DNA of 64,000 bases from Rubrivivax sp. (GCA_030680415.1 JAUXVE010000148.1:1-64000), one strand, 5' to 3'. Shown: positions 30,166-40,513, counted from the first letter of the stretch. A program made the numbers and translations. Notes: a model not told the origin generated them from the letters alone.

Positions 30166-31163
30166 GCGGCTTGCTCCTTCGCGGCCTGTTTGCGGGCATG
30201 CGCCATGGCGGCCTCGCGGACCCAGGCACCGTCGTCCCAGGCCTTGACGCGCGCCGCCAGGCGTTCCTTGTTGCACGGTCCGAAGCCGCCGACGACCTGC
30301 CAGAACTCGTCCCAGTCGATCGGACCGAAGTCGTAGTGGCCACGCGCCTCGCTCCATTTCAACAGCGGGTCGGGCATCGTGACGCCCAGCACCTTGGCCT
30401 GCAGGGCGGTGGCATCGACAAACTTCTGCCGCAGCTCGTCGTTGCTGATGCGCTTGATGCCCCAGCGCATGTTCTGCGTGCTGTGCGTGCTGGCGCTGTC
30501 GGGCGGGCCGAACATCATCAGGCTGGGCCACCACCAGCGGTCGACCGCGTCCTGCACCATCGCGCGCTGGGCGTCGGTGCCGTCGCGCATCATCGCCAGC
30601 AGCGCATCGAAACCCTGACGCTGGTGGAAGCTCTCCTCGCGGCAGATGCGCACCATCGCCCGCGCATACGGCGCGTAGGAGCAGCGCGTCAGCGGCACCT
30701 GGTTCATGATCGCCGCACCGTCGACGAGCCAGCCGATGACGCCGATGTCGGCCCAGCTCAGCGTCGGGTAGTTGAAGATGCTGCTGTACTTGGCGCGGCC
30801 GCTGTGCAGCGCGTCGATCATCTGGTCGCGGCTGGTGCCCAGCGTCTCGGCGGCGGCGTAGAGGTACAGGCCGTGTCCACCTTCGTCCTGGACCTTGGCC
30901 AGCAGGATCGCCTTGCGCTTGAGCGTGGGCGCACGCGTGATCCAGTTGCCTTCGGGCAGCATGCCGACGATCTCGCTGTGCGCGTGCTGGCTGATCTGGC
31001 GCACCAGCGTCTTGCGGTAATGCTCGGGCATCCAGTCCTTGGCCTCGATGAAGGCGCCGTCGTCGATGCGGGCCTCGAAACGCGTCTCCAGCTGCGCCTC
31101 TTCAGTCGAGCGCACGGTCTGGCGCTCTTCCTTGGGGCCGACATCCATCGCCTGCGTATACAT
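30162..31163 (-). CDS. paaA: Phenylacetyl-CoA epoxidase catalytic subunit PaaA
   Basis: A 333-residue di-iron oxygenase subunit that epoxidises phenylacetyl-CoA. The iron ligands are visible in the helical bundle: the Glu in [11 protein letters not shown]-x2-H in [13 protein letters not shown] and E-x2-H in [14 protein letters not shown]. Length is typical. First subunit of paaABCDE; 36 bases separate it from paaK upstream. Confidence 0.96.
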   Translation of the reverse strand: MYTQAMDVGPKEERQTVRSTEEAQLETRFEARIDDGAFIEAKDWMPEHYRKTLVRQISQHAHSEIVGMLPEGNWITRAPTLKRKAILLAKVQDEGGHGLYLYAAAETLGTSRDQMIDALHSGRAKYSSIFNYPTLSWADIGVIGWLVDGAAIMNQVPLTRCSYAPYARAMVRICREESFHQRQGFDALLAMMRDGTDAQRAMVQDAVDRWWWPSLMMFGPPDSASTHSTQNMRWGIKRISNDELRQKFVDATALQAKVLGVTMPDPLLKWSEARGHYDFGPIDWDEFWQVVGGFGPCNKERLAARVKAWDDGAWVREAAMAHARKQAAKEQAA

Positions 31164-31199
31164 GGCATCCCTCTCGTTCGGACGTTTCTCGACGCCGCT

Positions 31200-32507
31200 C
31201 TACCGGGGCCGCTTGTCGACCACGCGCCGCGCCTTGCCCACCAGCGTGCGTTCGATCGACTCCGGCAGCCCGGCGTCGACGCGCGCGCTGACGCCGATGA
31301 GCGACTTGATGCGGTGCTGCAGTTCGTGCGCGACGGCGTCGCGGTCGGCGTGGCGGTGTTCGGGCGCCAGCTCGCAGCGCACCTCGACCTCGTCGAGCAG
31401 CCCCTGGCGCGTCACCACCAGCTGGTACTGGCCCGACAGCTGGCCATGCTGCAGCACCAGTTCCTCGATCTGCGTCGGGAACAGGTTGACGCCGCGGATG
31501 ATCAGCATGTCGTCGCTGCGGCCGACGATCTTGCCCATGCGGCGCATGCTGCGGGCCGTGGGCGGCAGCAGCCGCGTGAGGTCGCGCGTGCGGTAGCGGA
31601 TCACCGGCAGCGCCTCCTTGGTCAGCGTCGTGAAGACGAGCTCGCCCTCGCTGCCTTCGGGCAGCACTTCGCCGCTGTCGGGGTCGACGATTTCGGGGTA
31701 GAAATGGTCCTCCCAGATCACCGGTCCGTCCTTGGACTCGATGCACTCGTTGGCCACGCCGGGCCCCATGACCTCGCTCAGGCCATAGATGTCGACGGCG
31801 TCGATGCCGGCGCTGAGCTCGATGTCGCGGCGCATGGCCTCGGTCCAGGGCTCGGCGCCGAAGATGCCCACGCTGACCGACATCTGCCGCGCGTCCTTGC
31901 CCTGGCGGCGGAACTCCTCGACGATGACCTGCATGTAGCTCGGCGTGACCATGATGATGTCGGGGCGGAAGTCCTCGATCAGCTGCACTTGTTTCTCGGT
32001 CTGGCCGCCGCTCACCGGCACCACCGTGCAGCCCAGGCGCTCGGCGCCGTAATGCGCGCCCAGGCCGCCGGTGAACAGGCCGTAGCCGTAGGCCACGTGC
32101 ACGATGTCGCCGGCGCGGCCGCCGCTGGCGCGGATCGAACGTGCCACGAGGTCCGACCAGCGGTCGATGTCGCCCTGCGTGTAGCCCACCACCGTCGGCT
32201 TGCCAGTGGTGCCCGACGATGCATGCACGCGCACGACCTGTTCGCGCGGCACCGCGAACATGCCGAAGGGGTAGTGCGCGCGCAGGTCGGCCTTGGCCGT
32301 GAACGGGAAGCTGGCCAGGTCGGCCAGCGAACGGCAGTCCGACGGGTGCACGCCCTTGGCGTCGAAGGCCTGCCGGTAGTGCGCCACCTTGTCGTAGGCG
32401 TGCTGCAGCGTCCACTGCAGCCGCTGCAACTGCAGCGCCTGCAACTCGTCGCGGCTGGCGGTCTCGATCGGCTCCAGGTCGCCCGGCGCGGGCATCTTCA
32501 CGGTCAT
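31200..32507 (-). CDS. paaK: Phenylacetate-CoA ligase PaaK
   Basis: A 435-residue adenylate-forming enzyme that activates phenylacetate to phenylacetyl-CoA with ATP and CoA. The AMP-binding signature HASSGTTGKPTVVGYT lies near residues 90-105 and the C-terminal lysine hinge region near GRSDDMLIIRGVNLFP. Length matches PaaK. It starts two bases after the paaI stop. Confidence 0.95.
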   Translation of the reverse strand: MTVKMPAPGDLEPIETASRDELQALQLQRLQWTLQHAYDKVAHYRQAFDAKGVHPSDCRSLADLASFPFTAKADLRAHYPFGMFAVPREQVVRVHASSGTTGKPTVVGYTQGDIDRWSDLVARSIRASGGRAGDIVHVAYGYGLFTGGLGAHYGAERLGCTVVPVSGGQTEKQVQLIEDFRPDIIMVTPSYMQVIVEEFRRQGKDARQMSVSVGIFGAEPWTEAMRRDIELSAGIDAVDIYGLSEVMGPGVANECIESKDGPVIWEDHFYPEIVDPDSGEVLPEGSEGELVFTTLTKEALPVIRYRTRDLTRLLPPTARSMRRMGKIVGRSDDMLIIRGVNLFPTQIEELVLQHGQLSGQYQLVVTRQGLLDEVEVRCELAPEHRHADRDAVAHELQHRIKSLIGVSARVDAGLPESIERTLVGKARRVVDKRPR

Positions 32508-32509
32508 CG

Positions 32510-32980
32510 TTATGTCTCCTGCACTCTCTTGTTGCCTGGCTTGCCCATCGGCAGCCCCTCGATCAGCGGCTTGCCCTTGATCGTGTACGAGCGGCCACGG
32601 AACGCCGCCAGCGCCTGACCGTGCTGGTTGCTCACGGTGATGTCGTAGACGCCGGTGCGGCCGGACTTGGCGACTTCCACCGCCATCGCCGTCAGCGCGT
32701 CACCGCGGTGCGCGACGGCGATCAGGTTGACGTCGAAACCCGAGGCCACGGTGACCTCGTTGTAGGCATTGCAGGCGTAGGCGAAGGCACTGTCGGCCAG
32801 CAGGGTGACGAAGCCGCCGTGGCAGATGTCGTGGCCGTTGAGCATGTCTTCGCGCACGGTCATCGTCAGCGTGGCGCTGCCGGGGCCGACGGCCACCACC
32901 TGCATGCCCAGCGAGCGGCTCGCGCGGTCGTCCTTCCACATCGCCTCACGCGTGGCCTCGGCCAGCTCTTGCGGCGTCAT
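32510..32980 (-). CDS. paaI: Hydroxyphenylacetyl-CoA thioesterase PaaI
   Basis: A 156-residue hotdog-fold thioesterase that releases CoA from dead-end CoA esters formed in the pathway. The motif DMLNGHDICHGGFVTLLAD and the Asp/Ala residues following it carry the active site. The start at 32980 overlaps the paaG stop by one base (TGATG). Length matches PaaI with a slightly long C-terminus. Confidence 0.93.
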   Translation of the reverse strand: MTPQELAEATREAMWKDDRASRSLGMQVVAVGPGSATLTMTVREDMLNGHDICHGGFVTLLADSAFAYACNAYNEVTVASGFDVNLIAVAHRGDALTAMAVEVAKSGRTGVYDITVSNQHGQALAAFRGRSYTIKGKPLIEGLPMGKPGNKRVQET

Positions 32981-33777
32981 CAGCGGTCCTTGAAGACCGC
33001 CGGGCGCTTGGCGAAGAAGGCCGCCACGCCCTCGCCGAAGTCGTGCGCGCGGCCGAGTTCGCGCTGCGCCTGGGCCTCCAGCGTGATGGCGGCAGCAAAG
33101 TCCAGCGGCATCGCGGTGTCGAGCGCACGGCGCGTTTCCACCAGGGCGCGGCTCGGCATCAGGGCCAGGCGCTGCGCCAGCGCGGCCACGGTCTCCATCA
33201 GCACGTCGTCGTCGACGCATTTCCAGATCAGGCCGATGCGTTCGGCCTCTTCGGCCGGCAGCTTGTCGCCCGTCATCGCCAGGCCCAGCGCACGGGCGCG
33301 GCCCACCAGCCGCGGCAGCAGCCAGGTGCCGCCGCAGTCGGGCACGAGGCCGATCTTGCTGAAGGCCTGGATGAAGCTGGCGCTGCGCGCGGCCACCACC
33401 AGATCACAGCACAAGGCGAAGTTGGCGCCGGCGCCGGCGGCGACACCGTTGACGGCGGCCACCACGGGCACCGGCATCGTGCGTATGCGCGTGGCCAGCG
33501 GCCGGTAGTAGCGCTCGATGACCGCCCCCACGTCGACGTCGCCGGTCATGGCCGGGTCGCCCAGATCCTGCCCGGCGCAGAAGCCGCGGCCGGCACCGGT
33601 GATGACGACGGCGCGCACGGCCGCGTCGGCGGCCGCCGCGTCCAGCGCCGGCATCAACTCGGCATGCATGGCCGCGGTGAAGCTGTTGAGTGTGGCCGGA
33701 CGGTGGAGCGTCAGGGTCCGCACGGCACCGTGGTTCGACACCCGCACCGTGGCGTCGGTTGAAACAGCGTCGGTCAA
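32980..33777 (-). CDS. paaG: Enoyl-CoA hydratase/isomerase PaaG
   Basis: A crotonase-family enzyme of 265 residues that rearranges the epoxide to the oxepin-CoA (ring 1,2-epoxyphenylacetyl-CoA isomerase). Oxyanion hole segments are in GAGRGFCAGQDL and AAVNGVAAGAGANFAL; the acidic residue follows in KIGLVPDCGGTWLLPRLVG. The start is uncertain: TTG at 33777 with a G-run eight bases before it gives the family length; GTG at 33807 is an alternative. First gene of the paa operon; the operator lies 61 bases upstream (31 from the alternative start). Confidence 0.9.
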   Translation of the reverse strand: MTDAVSTDATVRVSNHGAVRTLTLHRPATLNSFTAAMHAELMPALDAAAADAAVRAVVITGAGRGFCAGQDLGDPAMTGDVDVGAVIERYYRPLATRIRTMPVPVVAAVNGVAAGAGANFALCCDLVVAARSASFIQAFSKIGLVPDCGGTWLLPRLVGRARALGLAMTGDKLPAEEAERIGLIWKCVDDDVLMETVAALAQRLALMPSRALVETRRALDTAMPLDFAAAITLEAQAQRELGRAHDFGEGVAAFFAKRPAVFKDR

Positions 33778-33837
33778 TGCCAGACCCCCCAGCCACCCCC
33801 GATGCACAGCGAAAGAGGCCAGGCTGGCAGCATTCTT

Positions 33838-33851
33838 CGACCGATCGGTCG
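33838..33851. promoter_or_regulatory. Probable PaaR operator
   Basis: CGACCGATCGGTCG is a perfect 14-bp palindrome. It lies just upstream of paaG, the first gene of an operon that ends with a TetR gene. TetR-type PaaR proteins bind ACCGACCGGT-like palindromes. Binding is inferred. Confidence 0.6.
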
Positions 33852-33931
33852 GCGAATTCTAGAAGACCGCCCCGACAAGCATCAAGCCCGGCGCCCCGCC
33901 GCCTGCTGCGTGGGGACCTGGCCACCGCCGA

Positions 33932-35323
<1,392 letters not shown>

Positions 35324-35345
35324 GCGGGTGCTCGGGCGGGTGGCC

Positions 35346-36131
35346 TCAGGCCGCTCCCGCGGCCGGCGCGACGGGAATGGCCGGCGGGGTAGCGGCCGCC
35401 GAACGCTCGACGTGCCACTCCACCAGGCGGCGCATGTTGCCCAGCGACACCCAGTGCAGGTGCACCAGGCCGAGCAGGCCGCTGCGGTGCAGCTCGCCGA
35501 TCACGGCGTCGGGCAGCTCCGTCATCTTCTTGTCGTCCACGGTCAGAAAGCCGTCCACCGAATGCTTGCTGCCGTCGGGCAGCGTGGCGTCGAAGCGCAT
35601 CTCGCGCAGCAGGTCGAGTTCGAGCAGGCGCTGGCCGATCAGTCGCGTGCGCTGGATCTCCGTCTCCAGCGCCTCCAGTTGCGGCTGCATGGTCTTCAGC
35701 AGTTCGGCGGGCTGGCCGTCGGCTTCGAACACCGGCCTGCCGACTTCGTTGTCGACGCCTGCGTAGGCCAGGTCGACGCAGATCGCGAAGCGCTGCTCGT
35801 CGAGGCGGCCGATGCAGAACGGGTACAGGCGCAGCACCGCCGGCATGTAGTGGGCACGCCAGCGACCTTCTTGGACGTAGAGGTTCTCGCCTTGCGTCAG
35901 GCCGAGCACGGCCACCGGTGCAATCTGGTCGCGCCCATCGGGCTCCTTGCCCGCGCGCACGAAGACGATCGGGATTTCGCGACAGACATCGCCGAACTCG
36001 GCCGCGGCCACGAACAGCGCATTGAGCCCGTTGGCCAGCGACCAGTCGGTGACGGGCAGGCGCAGCTTGAGCTGGCGGTGCTGCGCGCTGTCCAGCGCGC
36101 TGGGTTGACGGTGCAGATTCTGATTGATCAA
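35346..36131 (-). CDS. SapC-family protein
   Basis: A 261-residue protein of the SapC family, named from S-layer-linked proteins of Campylobacter but widespread with unknown function. Conserved stretches include HRQLKLRLPVTDWSLANGLNA and PAVLRLYPFCIGR. No signal peptide or membrane helix is seen. The best start is TTG at 36131 with GGAGAGAG just upstream; it overlaps the corC-like stop codon by four bases, so the two are coupled. Confidence 0.75.
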   Translation of the reverse strand: MINQNLHRQPSALDSAQHRQLKLRLPVTDWSLANGLNALFVAAAEFGDVCREIPIVFVRAGKEPDGRDQIAPVAVLGLTQGENLYVQEGRWRAHYMPAVLRLYPFCIGRLDEQRFAICVDLAYAGVDNEVGRPVFEADGQPAELLKTMQPQLEALETEIQRTRLIGQRLLELDLLREMRFDATLPDGSKHSVDGFLTVDDKKMTELPDAVIGELHRSGLLGLVHLHWVSLGNMRRLVEWHVERSAAATPPAIPVAPAAGAA

Positions 36132-37432
36132 GGGCTCTCTCCAGGATTTTCGGTGGGTGTGGCCAGCACCTTGTCGACGCGCTTGCCGTCGAGGTCGACG
36201 ACTTCGAAGCGCCAGCCCTCCCACTCCACGGTGTCGGCCGTGTGCGGCAGGCGCCCGAGCAAAAGCATGATCATGCCAGCCAGCGTGTTGTAGCGGCCGC
36301 GGTCTTCCTCGGGCAAGTCCTTCAGCTCGAGCCTGTCCTTGAGCTCGGGCACCGGGATCAGGCCGTCGAGCAGCCAGCCGCCGTCGGGGCGCTGCACGGC
36401 CCAGGCATCCTCGTCGCTCAGCGCCGTGAATTCGCCGGTGATCGCTTCCAGCAGGTCACGCTCGGTGATCACGCCCTGCACGGCGCCGTACTCGTCGACG
36501 ACGAAGACCAGGGCCGTGTCGATGCGGCGGAACTGCTCGAGCAGCTCCATGCCGGTAAGCGTTTCGGGCACGAACACCGGCGGCTGCAGGTGTTCGCCGA
36601 TCTGCGGCCGCTCGCCGCGCGCCAGCGGCTGCAGCAGGCTGGCAACGACGAGCACGCCCTGCACATCGTCCAGCGAACCACGGCACACCGGAAACCGCGA
36701 GTGGCTGCTGGCGGCCATGCGCTCGAGCTGCGTGTCCAGGGGATCGGCCAGGTCCAGCCAATCGATTTCGGCGCGCGGGATCATCATCGAACCGATCTGG
36801 CGGTCGTCGAGGCGGAACACGTTGCGCACCATCTGGTGCTCCTGCTCCTCGATCACGCCGGACTCCAGCCCCTCGTCGAGCTGGGCCGCGATCTCTTCCT
36901 CGGTGACGCTGGCGCCCGGTGTCTTGCCGCCCAGCCCGAGCAGGCGCAGCACGGCGACCGTCGATGCCGACAGCAGCACCACGAAGGGCTTGGTTGCCGT
37001 GGACAGCCACATCATCGGCCGCGCCGCCAGCCGTGCCACGGGCTCGGGATACATCTGGCCGATGCGCTTGGGGACCAGTTCGCCGAAGATGATCGTGAAG
37101 TAGGTGATCAGCACGATAACGCCGGCGGTGGCCGTGATGTTCGCCGCCCGCTCGCCGATGCCGAAGCGTTCGATCATCCAGCCCGACAGCGGCTGCGCGA
37201 ACGCTGCCTCGCCGACGATGCCGTTGAGCAGCCCGATCGACGTGATGCCGATCTGCACCGTCGACAGCCAGCGTGTCGGATCGTCGTGCAGCGCCATCGC
37301 CGCGTCGGCGCCGCCCTCGCCCGCCTCGACCATGACCTGCAGCCGGGCCTTGCGTGCGGCCGTCAGGCCCATCTCGGCCATTGCGAACGCACCGTTGAGC
37401 AGGATCAGGAAGACCAGTAACGCAGTGTCCAT
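36128..37432 (-). CDS. HlyC/CorC-family membrane protein with DUF21 and CBS domains
   Basis: A 434-residue protein. Residues about 1-180 form the DUF21 (CNNM) membrane domain with four hydrophobic segments, followed by a CBS pair (about 205-330; ends ALVFVVDEYGAVQGVIT) and a C-terminal CorC/HlyC domain (about 350-425). Such proteins move or sense magnesium or cobalt. The upstream plus-strand gene is divergent. Confidence 0.9.
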   Translation of the reverse strand: MDTALLVFLILLNGAFAMAEMGLTAARKARLQVMVEAGEGGADAAMALHDDPTRWLSTVQIGITSIGLLNGIVGEAAFAQPLSGWMIERFGIGERAANITATAGVIVLITYFTIIFGELVPKRIGQMYPEPVARLAARPMMWLSTATKPFVVLLSASTVAVLRLLGLGGKTPGASVTEEEIAAQLDEGLESGVIEEQEHQMVRNVFRLDDRQIGSMMIPRAEIDWLDLADPLDTQLERMAASSHSRFPVCRGSLDDVQGVLVVASLLQPLARGERPQIGEHLQPPVFVPETLTGMELLEQFRRIDTALVFVVDEYGAVQGVITERDLLEAITGEFTALSDEDAWAVQRPDGGWLLDGLIPVPELKDRLELKDLPEEDRGRYNTLAGMIMLLLGRLPHTADTVEWEGWRFEVVDLDGKRVDKVLATPTENPGESP

Positions 37433-37539
37433 CGGAAACCCGGCAGGCCTGTGCCGGGCGCAAGTCGCGGTGGGTGGAGATTAGCAGAGCCCCCACTGGG
37501 GGCCGATTCGCCGATCGCGCGCGCCGGCACAATGGCCCC

Positions 37540-38364
37540 ATGCACTATCTGGTGGGTGATGTACAGGGCTGCGCCGAGGCCTTCGAGCGTCTGCTGGCCG
37601 AGATCGGCTTTTCGCCTTCACGGGCACGGCTCGTCATGCTCGGCGACCTGGTCAACCGGGGCCCGGCCTCGCTGGCCGTGCTGCGCCGCCTGGCCGGCTT
37701 CGGCGACGCCGCGACCTGCCTGCTGGGCAACCACGACCTGCACCTGCTTGCTGTGGCGTACGGCGTGCGGCCGCTGCACCGCGGCGACACCTTTGGCGAC
37801 GTGCTCGACGCGCCCGACCGCGACGCCTGGGTCGACTGGCTGCGCCGGCAGCGCCTGGCGCACCTGGAAGACGGCTGGCTGTGCGTGCATGCCGGGGTGG
37901 TGCCGCAATGGGACACGGCGCAGACGCTGGCGCTGGCCGCCGAGGTCGAGGCGCTGCTGTCCGGGCCCGATCTCGGCGCCTTCCTCGCCGTGATGTACGG
38001 CAACGAGCCCAGCCGCTGGAGCGACACGCTGGTCGGCGCCGAACGCTGGCGCTTCGTCATCAACACGCTCACGCGCATCCGCTTCTGCACCGCCGACGGC
38101 CGCCTCGACTTCAAGACCAAGGAAGGTGCCGGCGCCGCCCCACCCGGCCACCGGCCGTGGTTCGACGTCGACGGGCGCCGCACGGCAGGGCAGCCGATGG
38201 CCTTTGGCCACTGGAGCACGCTGGGCCTGATCGAACGCGACGACCTGCTGGCCATCGACACCGGCTGCGTCTGGGGCGGCGCCTTGAGCGCCGTGCGCGT
38301 GGACGGCGGGCGGCGCGAAGTGGTGCAGGTGGCGTGCGCACAGGCGCAGCGGCCCGGGGCCTAG
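37540..38364 (+). CDS. apaH: Symmetrical bis(5'-nucleosyl)-tetraphosphatase ApaH
   Basis: A 274-residue metallophosphatase that splits Ap4A into two ADP. The phosphoesterase motifs are GDVQGC near residue 7, GDLVNRGP near 37 and GNHDLH near 65. GDVQGC replaces the GDVHGC seen in E. coli, as in other betaproteobacterial ApaH. Start at 37540 (MHYLVGDVQG). Length is typical (about 270-280). Confidence 0.95.
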   Translation: MHYLVGDVQGCAEAFERLLAEIGFSPSRARLVMLGDLVNRGPASLAVLRRLAGFGDAATCLLGNHDLHLLAVAYGVRPLHRGDTFGDVLDAPDRDAWVDWLRRQRLAHLEDGWLCVHAGVVPQWDTAQTLALAAEVEALLSGPDLGAFLAVMYGNEPSRWSDTLVGAERWRFVINTLTRIRFCTADGRLDFKTKEGAGAAPPGHRPWFDVDGRRTAGQPMAFGHWSTLGLIERDDLLAIDTGCVWGGALSAVRVDGGRREVVQVACAQAQRPGA

Positions 38365-38377
38365 AATTCGCGCCGCG

Positions 38378-38413
38378 GCAAGCGTGGACCAGCGGTTCAA
38401 GGCACCGGTCTTG
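38378..38413 (+). pseudogene. Broken copy of the 5' half of tRNA-Ser
   Basis: 36 bases match the first 36 bases of the tRNA-Ser at 38503 with four mismatches (second base of the acceptor, two in the D-arm start, one in the D-loop), then the match stops right after CTTG in the anticodon loop. The 3' half is absent. A partial duplication of the tRNA gene explains it best; the copy cannot fold as a tRNA. Confidence 0.75.
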
Positions 38414-38502
38414 TTCAGCGCGCAGCGCTGCGCCGGAACTCATGTCGCGCAGCGACGTGAGTGCAGGCAAAACCGGCGGCGGCCGGCACAATACACATCC
38501 CA

Positions 38503-38589
38503 GGAAGCGTGGCCGAGCGGTTTAAGGCACCGGTCTTGAAAACCGGCGAGGGCTTATCCCCTCCGTGAGTTCGAATCTCACCGCTTCCG
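38503..38589 (+). tRNA. tRNA-Ser (anticodon TGA)
   Basis: An 87-base class II tRNA. Acceptor GGAAGCG pairs with CGCTTCC, the anticodon loop CTTGAAA gives TGA (reads UCA/UCG-type serine codons), the long variable arm is GAGGGCTTATCCCCTC and the T-loop is TTCGAAT. CCA is not encoded (CCG follows). A -10-like CACAAT lies about 15 bases upstream. Confidence 0.95.
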
Positions 38590-39118
38590 CCGATCGCTAG
38601 GAAATACGGTCATTTGTGGTCAAGTTTTCTCTTCTACCCATCATCCAATCCATCATCCCGGGAATACACCCCCATGCGTTCACAGCCCGCATCGACGCGC
38701 CAGGATCGCCCTGCCTGCGCGATTGGTAGCGTGGTGGGGCTTACCGGCAGGCGCACAAACGTCCGCATGCGGCGGGCCCGGTGACAGCGCCCACGCCAGC
38801 GGATGCGCTTGCGCGATGGCTGTTCAGGCCCTTGCCGCCGCGGTAGCCCTGTGAACCCCCTCGCCGGCGCTCACAGGCCGGCGCCTGCGCCTGCGCCGGC
38901 CGGTCTACCCCCCAGGGTGCGGCCTGTTCTACGGCTGGTGCGCGCATGAACTGCCAGCCGTGGCAAGTGACGCGCGGTACTGTGTCACCGTCATGTCGAT
39001 GTCGTATGGCTTCACGCTCGAACGCATGCCTCGCCGCTGTTGCGATCAGGGTGTGCCTTGGATCCCATAGGCGCTGGACAACCTCCACCGCAAACCCCGA
39101 AACATTCTAAAGCTGGCT
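38590..39118. other. Gene-free stretch downstream of tRNA-Ser
   Basis: No convincing gene. A 115-codon open frame on the minus strand (38741-39088) has no known motif. A strong GC hairpin with 9-bp arms lies at 38876-38901. I found no second copy of the tRNA-Ser 3' end, so no attachment site can be proposed. Confidence 0.5.
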
Positions 39119-39490
39119 CTAATCGCTCACTACAGCCTTACGTGCGGTGCGACGCAAGGGCGCCTTTTCAGCCTTGGCAGACTTCGCGGCCTTGGCAGAC
39201 TTCGGAGCCTTCGATCCGACTGCCGACTTCGCCACACCAACGCCAGCCAGCGCCTTTGCGTCGTACACGAGGGGTCCCGCCTCCTTGACAGGGACGAGGG
39301 TAACTGCGCTCATCCCGATAATTCCTGACGGGAGAATTTCTGCAAGGGTTGGTCCCGCATTCGCGCCAGCAAAACGCAAGCGAACTCCGACGTGCCAAAG
39401 TCCATTGGTAATACCCTTGGCTGCGAAGAGTAGCGGCACGAGTTCGTTCCAGCCGAACTCATATTTATGCGAGTCGTTCGTGGTGGACAT
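39119..39490 (-). CDS. Uncharacterised small protein with a Lys/Ala-rich tail
   Basis: A 123-residue protein with no family I recognise. Residues 1-85 are mixed and probably folded; residues about 90-123 are low-complexity Ala/Lys/Ser (SAKAAKSAKAEKAPLRRTARK), like a histone-type nucleic-acid-binding tail. ATG at 39490 has GAAGGAA ten bases upstream and lies 11 bases after the higA-like stop, so it is the third gene of that operon. Third-position bases are visibly more A/T than in the housekeeping genes. Confidence 0.65.
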   Translation of the reverse strand: MSTTNDSHKYEFGWNELVPLLFAAKGITNGLWHVGVRLRFAGANAGPTLAEILPSGIIGMSAVTLVPVKEAGPLVYDAKALAGVGVAKSAVGSKAPKSAKAAKSAKAEKAPLRRTARKAVVSD

Positions 39491-39501
39491 TGAGCGTTCC
39501 T

Positions 39502-40176
39502 TCAACTGGTCAATACTGGACGACGACCGGCAGCTTTCGGTGCCCGACGCGTGTTGGCTACGAACACAAGATTCGCGACGTCACTTGTGCCTTTCTCCGT
39601 GATGCCTTGAAGGGGCACGATGATCGTTGCGATACCTCCGGACAGTGAAAAGCCCTCCTTGACCCACTTGGTAGTCAAGGACGACAGCGCGTCGGTCGCC
39701 GGGTCTGCCAGCACAGTCGCAGTCTGCGCCACTTCCACGCCCGGTGGGTCGGTTGGGCCAATGAAAATGGCTGGCGAAACGCCAAAGCGAGCGCCGAGGG
39801 CACGCGCCTGCCGTGCATTAATCTCACGTCGCCCAGAGAGAATTGAACTGACAACTGACTGACCACCGACCTCCCCTGCCAAGTCAGTCTGCTTCAATCC
39901 ATTCGAGTCCATCAACAACCGGAGAACAGTTGCAGGTGGCGCATTCGGCTCGTGAAGCCGCCTGGTTTCAAAAGTCTCGATCAGTTCACTTAGAAGATCG
40001 ATGAGCGAGTGAAGTGGCGACGCTTCGTCGTCTTCGACCGCCTCGAGCAGAGCGTCAAGCACCGTTGCCGTGCGCGCAAGATCTTCATTGCTCCGAATCG
40101 CCCGCACTTGGCCGATGCTCGCAACCAGCTTCTCCCACGCGTCAGCAACAGCGAGAATGTCGAACTTCTTTGTCAC
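39502..40176 (-). CDS. HigA-type antitoxin with long extra C-terminus
   Basis: A 224-residue protein. Residues 50-140 match the HigA antitoxin: an acidic helix (DDEASPLHSLIDLLSELIE) and a Xre-type helix-turn-helix (ATVLRLLMDSNGLKQTDLAG through FGVSPAIFI). Normal HigA ends here. This protein continues for another 84 residues, ending in a basic segment, which is unusual. The start GTG at 40176 overlaps the toxin stop codon (GTGA), so toxin and antitoxin are coupled in toxin-first order. It should neutralise the HigB-like toxin and repress the operon. Confidence 0.75.
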   Translation of the reverse strand: MTKKFDILAVADAWEKLVASIGQVRAIRSNEDLARTATVLDALLEAVEDDEASPLHSLIDLLSELIETFETRRLHEPNAPPATVLRLLMDSNGLKQTDLAGEVGGQSVVSSILSGRREINARQARALGARFGVSPAIFIGPTDPPGVEVAQTATVLADPATDALSSLTTKWVKEGFSLSGGIATIIVPLQGITEKGTSDVANLVFVANTRRAPKAAGRRPVLTS

Positions 40177-40493
40177 TTGCCTTTGCCTTTCTTAGTCATC
40201 ACGACAGTCCAAGCGTCGTACTCAGGGTGCGTGAGTACCTCTTTGATGTAGACCACTCCGGTCCGAGTCGTGCCCTGATAGTTCACGCTTGCTGCGATGC
40301 GATTGCGGTTCACGTCGAAGATCCACAACGAGTGAGCCCAATCGGCATTCCGAAACGTCTGCTTCACGTCGTTTGGGCACGTCCAGACCGCAGCCTTCAC
40401 TGCGACCTCCCACGCACGCATCGGACCCTCCGCAGACCGGTGGAGTGTCCAAAAGTCCACCAGCCTAGTTCTGGTTATGATGCGCATCGCCAT
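40173..40493 (-). CDS. HigB-like RelE-fold toxin
   Basis: A 106-residue toxin of the HigB_toxin family, an mRNA interferase that cuts translated messages on the ribosome. The family pattern is R-I-I-T-R-T-R-L-V-D-F-W at the start, PLRAW-like EGPMRAWEV, then PNDVKQTFRNADW and a C-terminal THPEYDAWTV. Start ATG at 40493 (MAMRII) is preferred; ATG at 40487 is possible. It opens the operon. Confidence 0.82.
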   Translation of the reverse strand: MAMRIITRTRLVDFWTLHRSAEGPMRAWEVAVKAAVWTCPNDVKQTFRNADWAHSLWIFDVNRNRIAASVNYQGTTRTGVVYIKEVLTHPEYDAWTVVMTKKGKGK

Positions 40494-40498
40494 GAAAT

Positions 40499-40513
40499 AT
40501 AGCAGTTTGCTAT
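40499..40513. promoter_or_regulatory. Possible HigA operator
   Basis: ATAGCA at 40499-40504 and TGCTAT at 40508-40513 are an inverted repeat with a 3-base centre. It lies six bases upstream of the toxin start codon, where autorepression by a HigA antitoxin would be expected. Confidence 0.5.

Noticed and set aside
38741..39088. 115-codon minus-strand frame after tRNA-Ser
   Set aside because: No motif, no ribosome site, GC-rich low-complexity translation.
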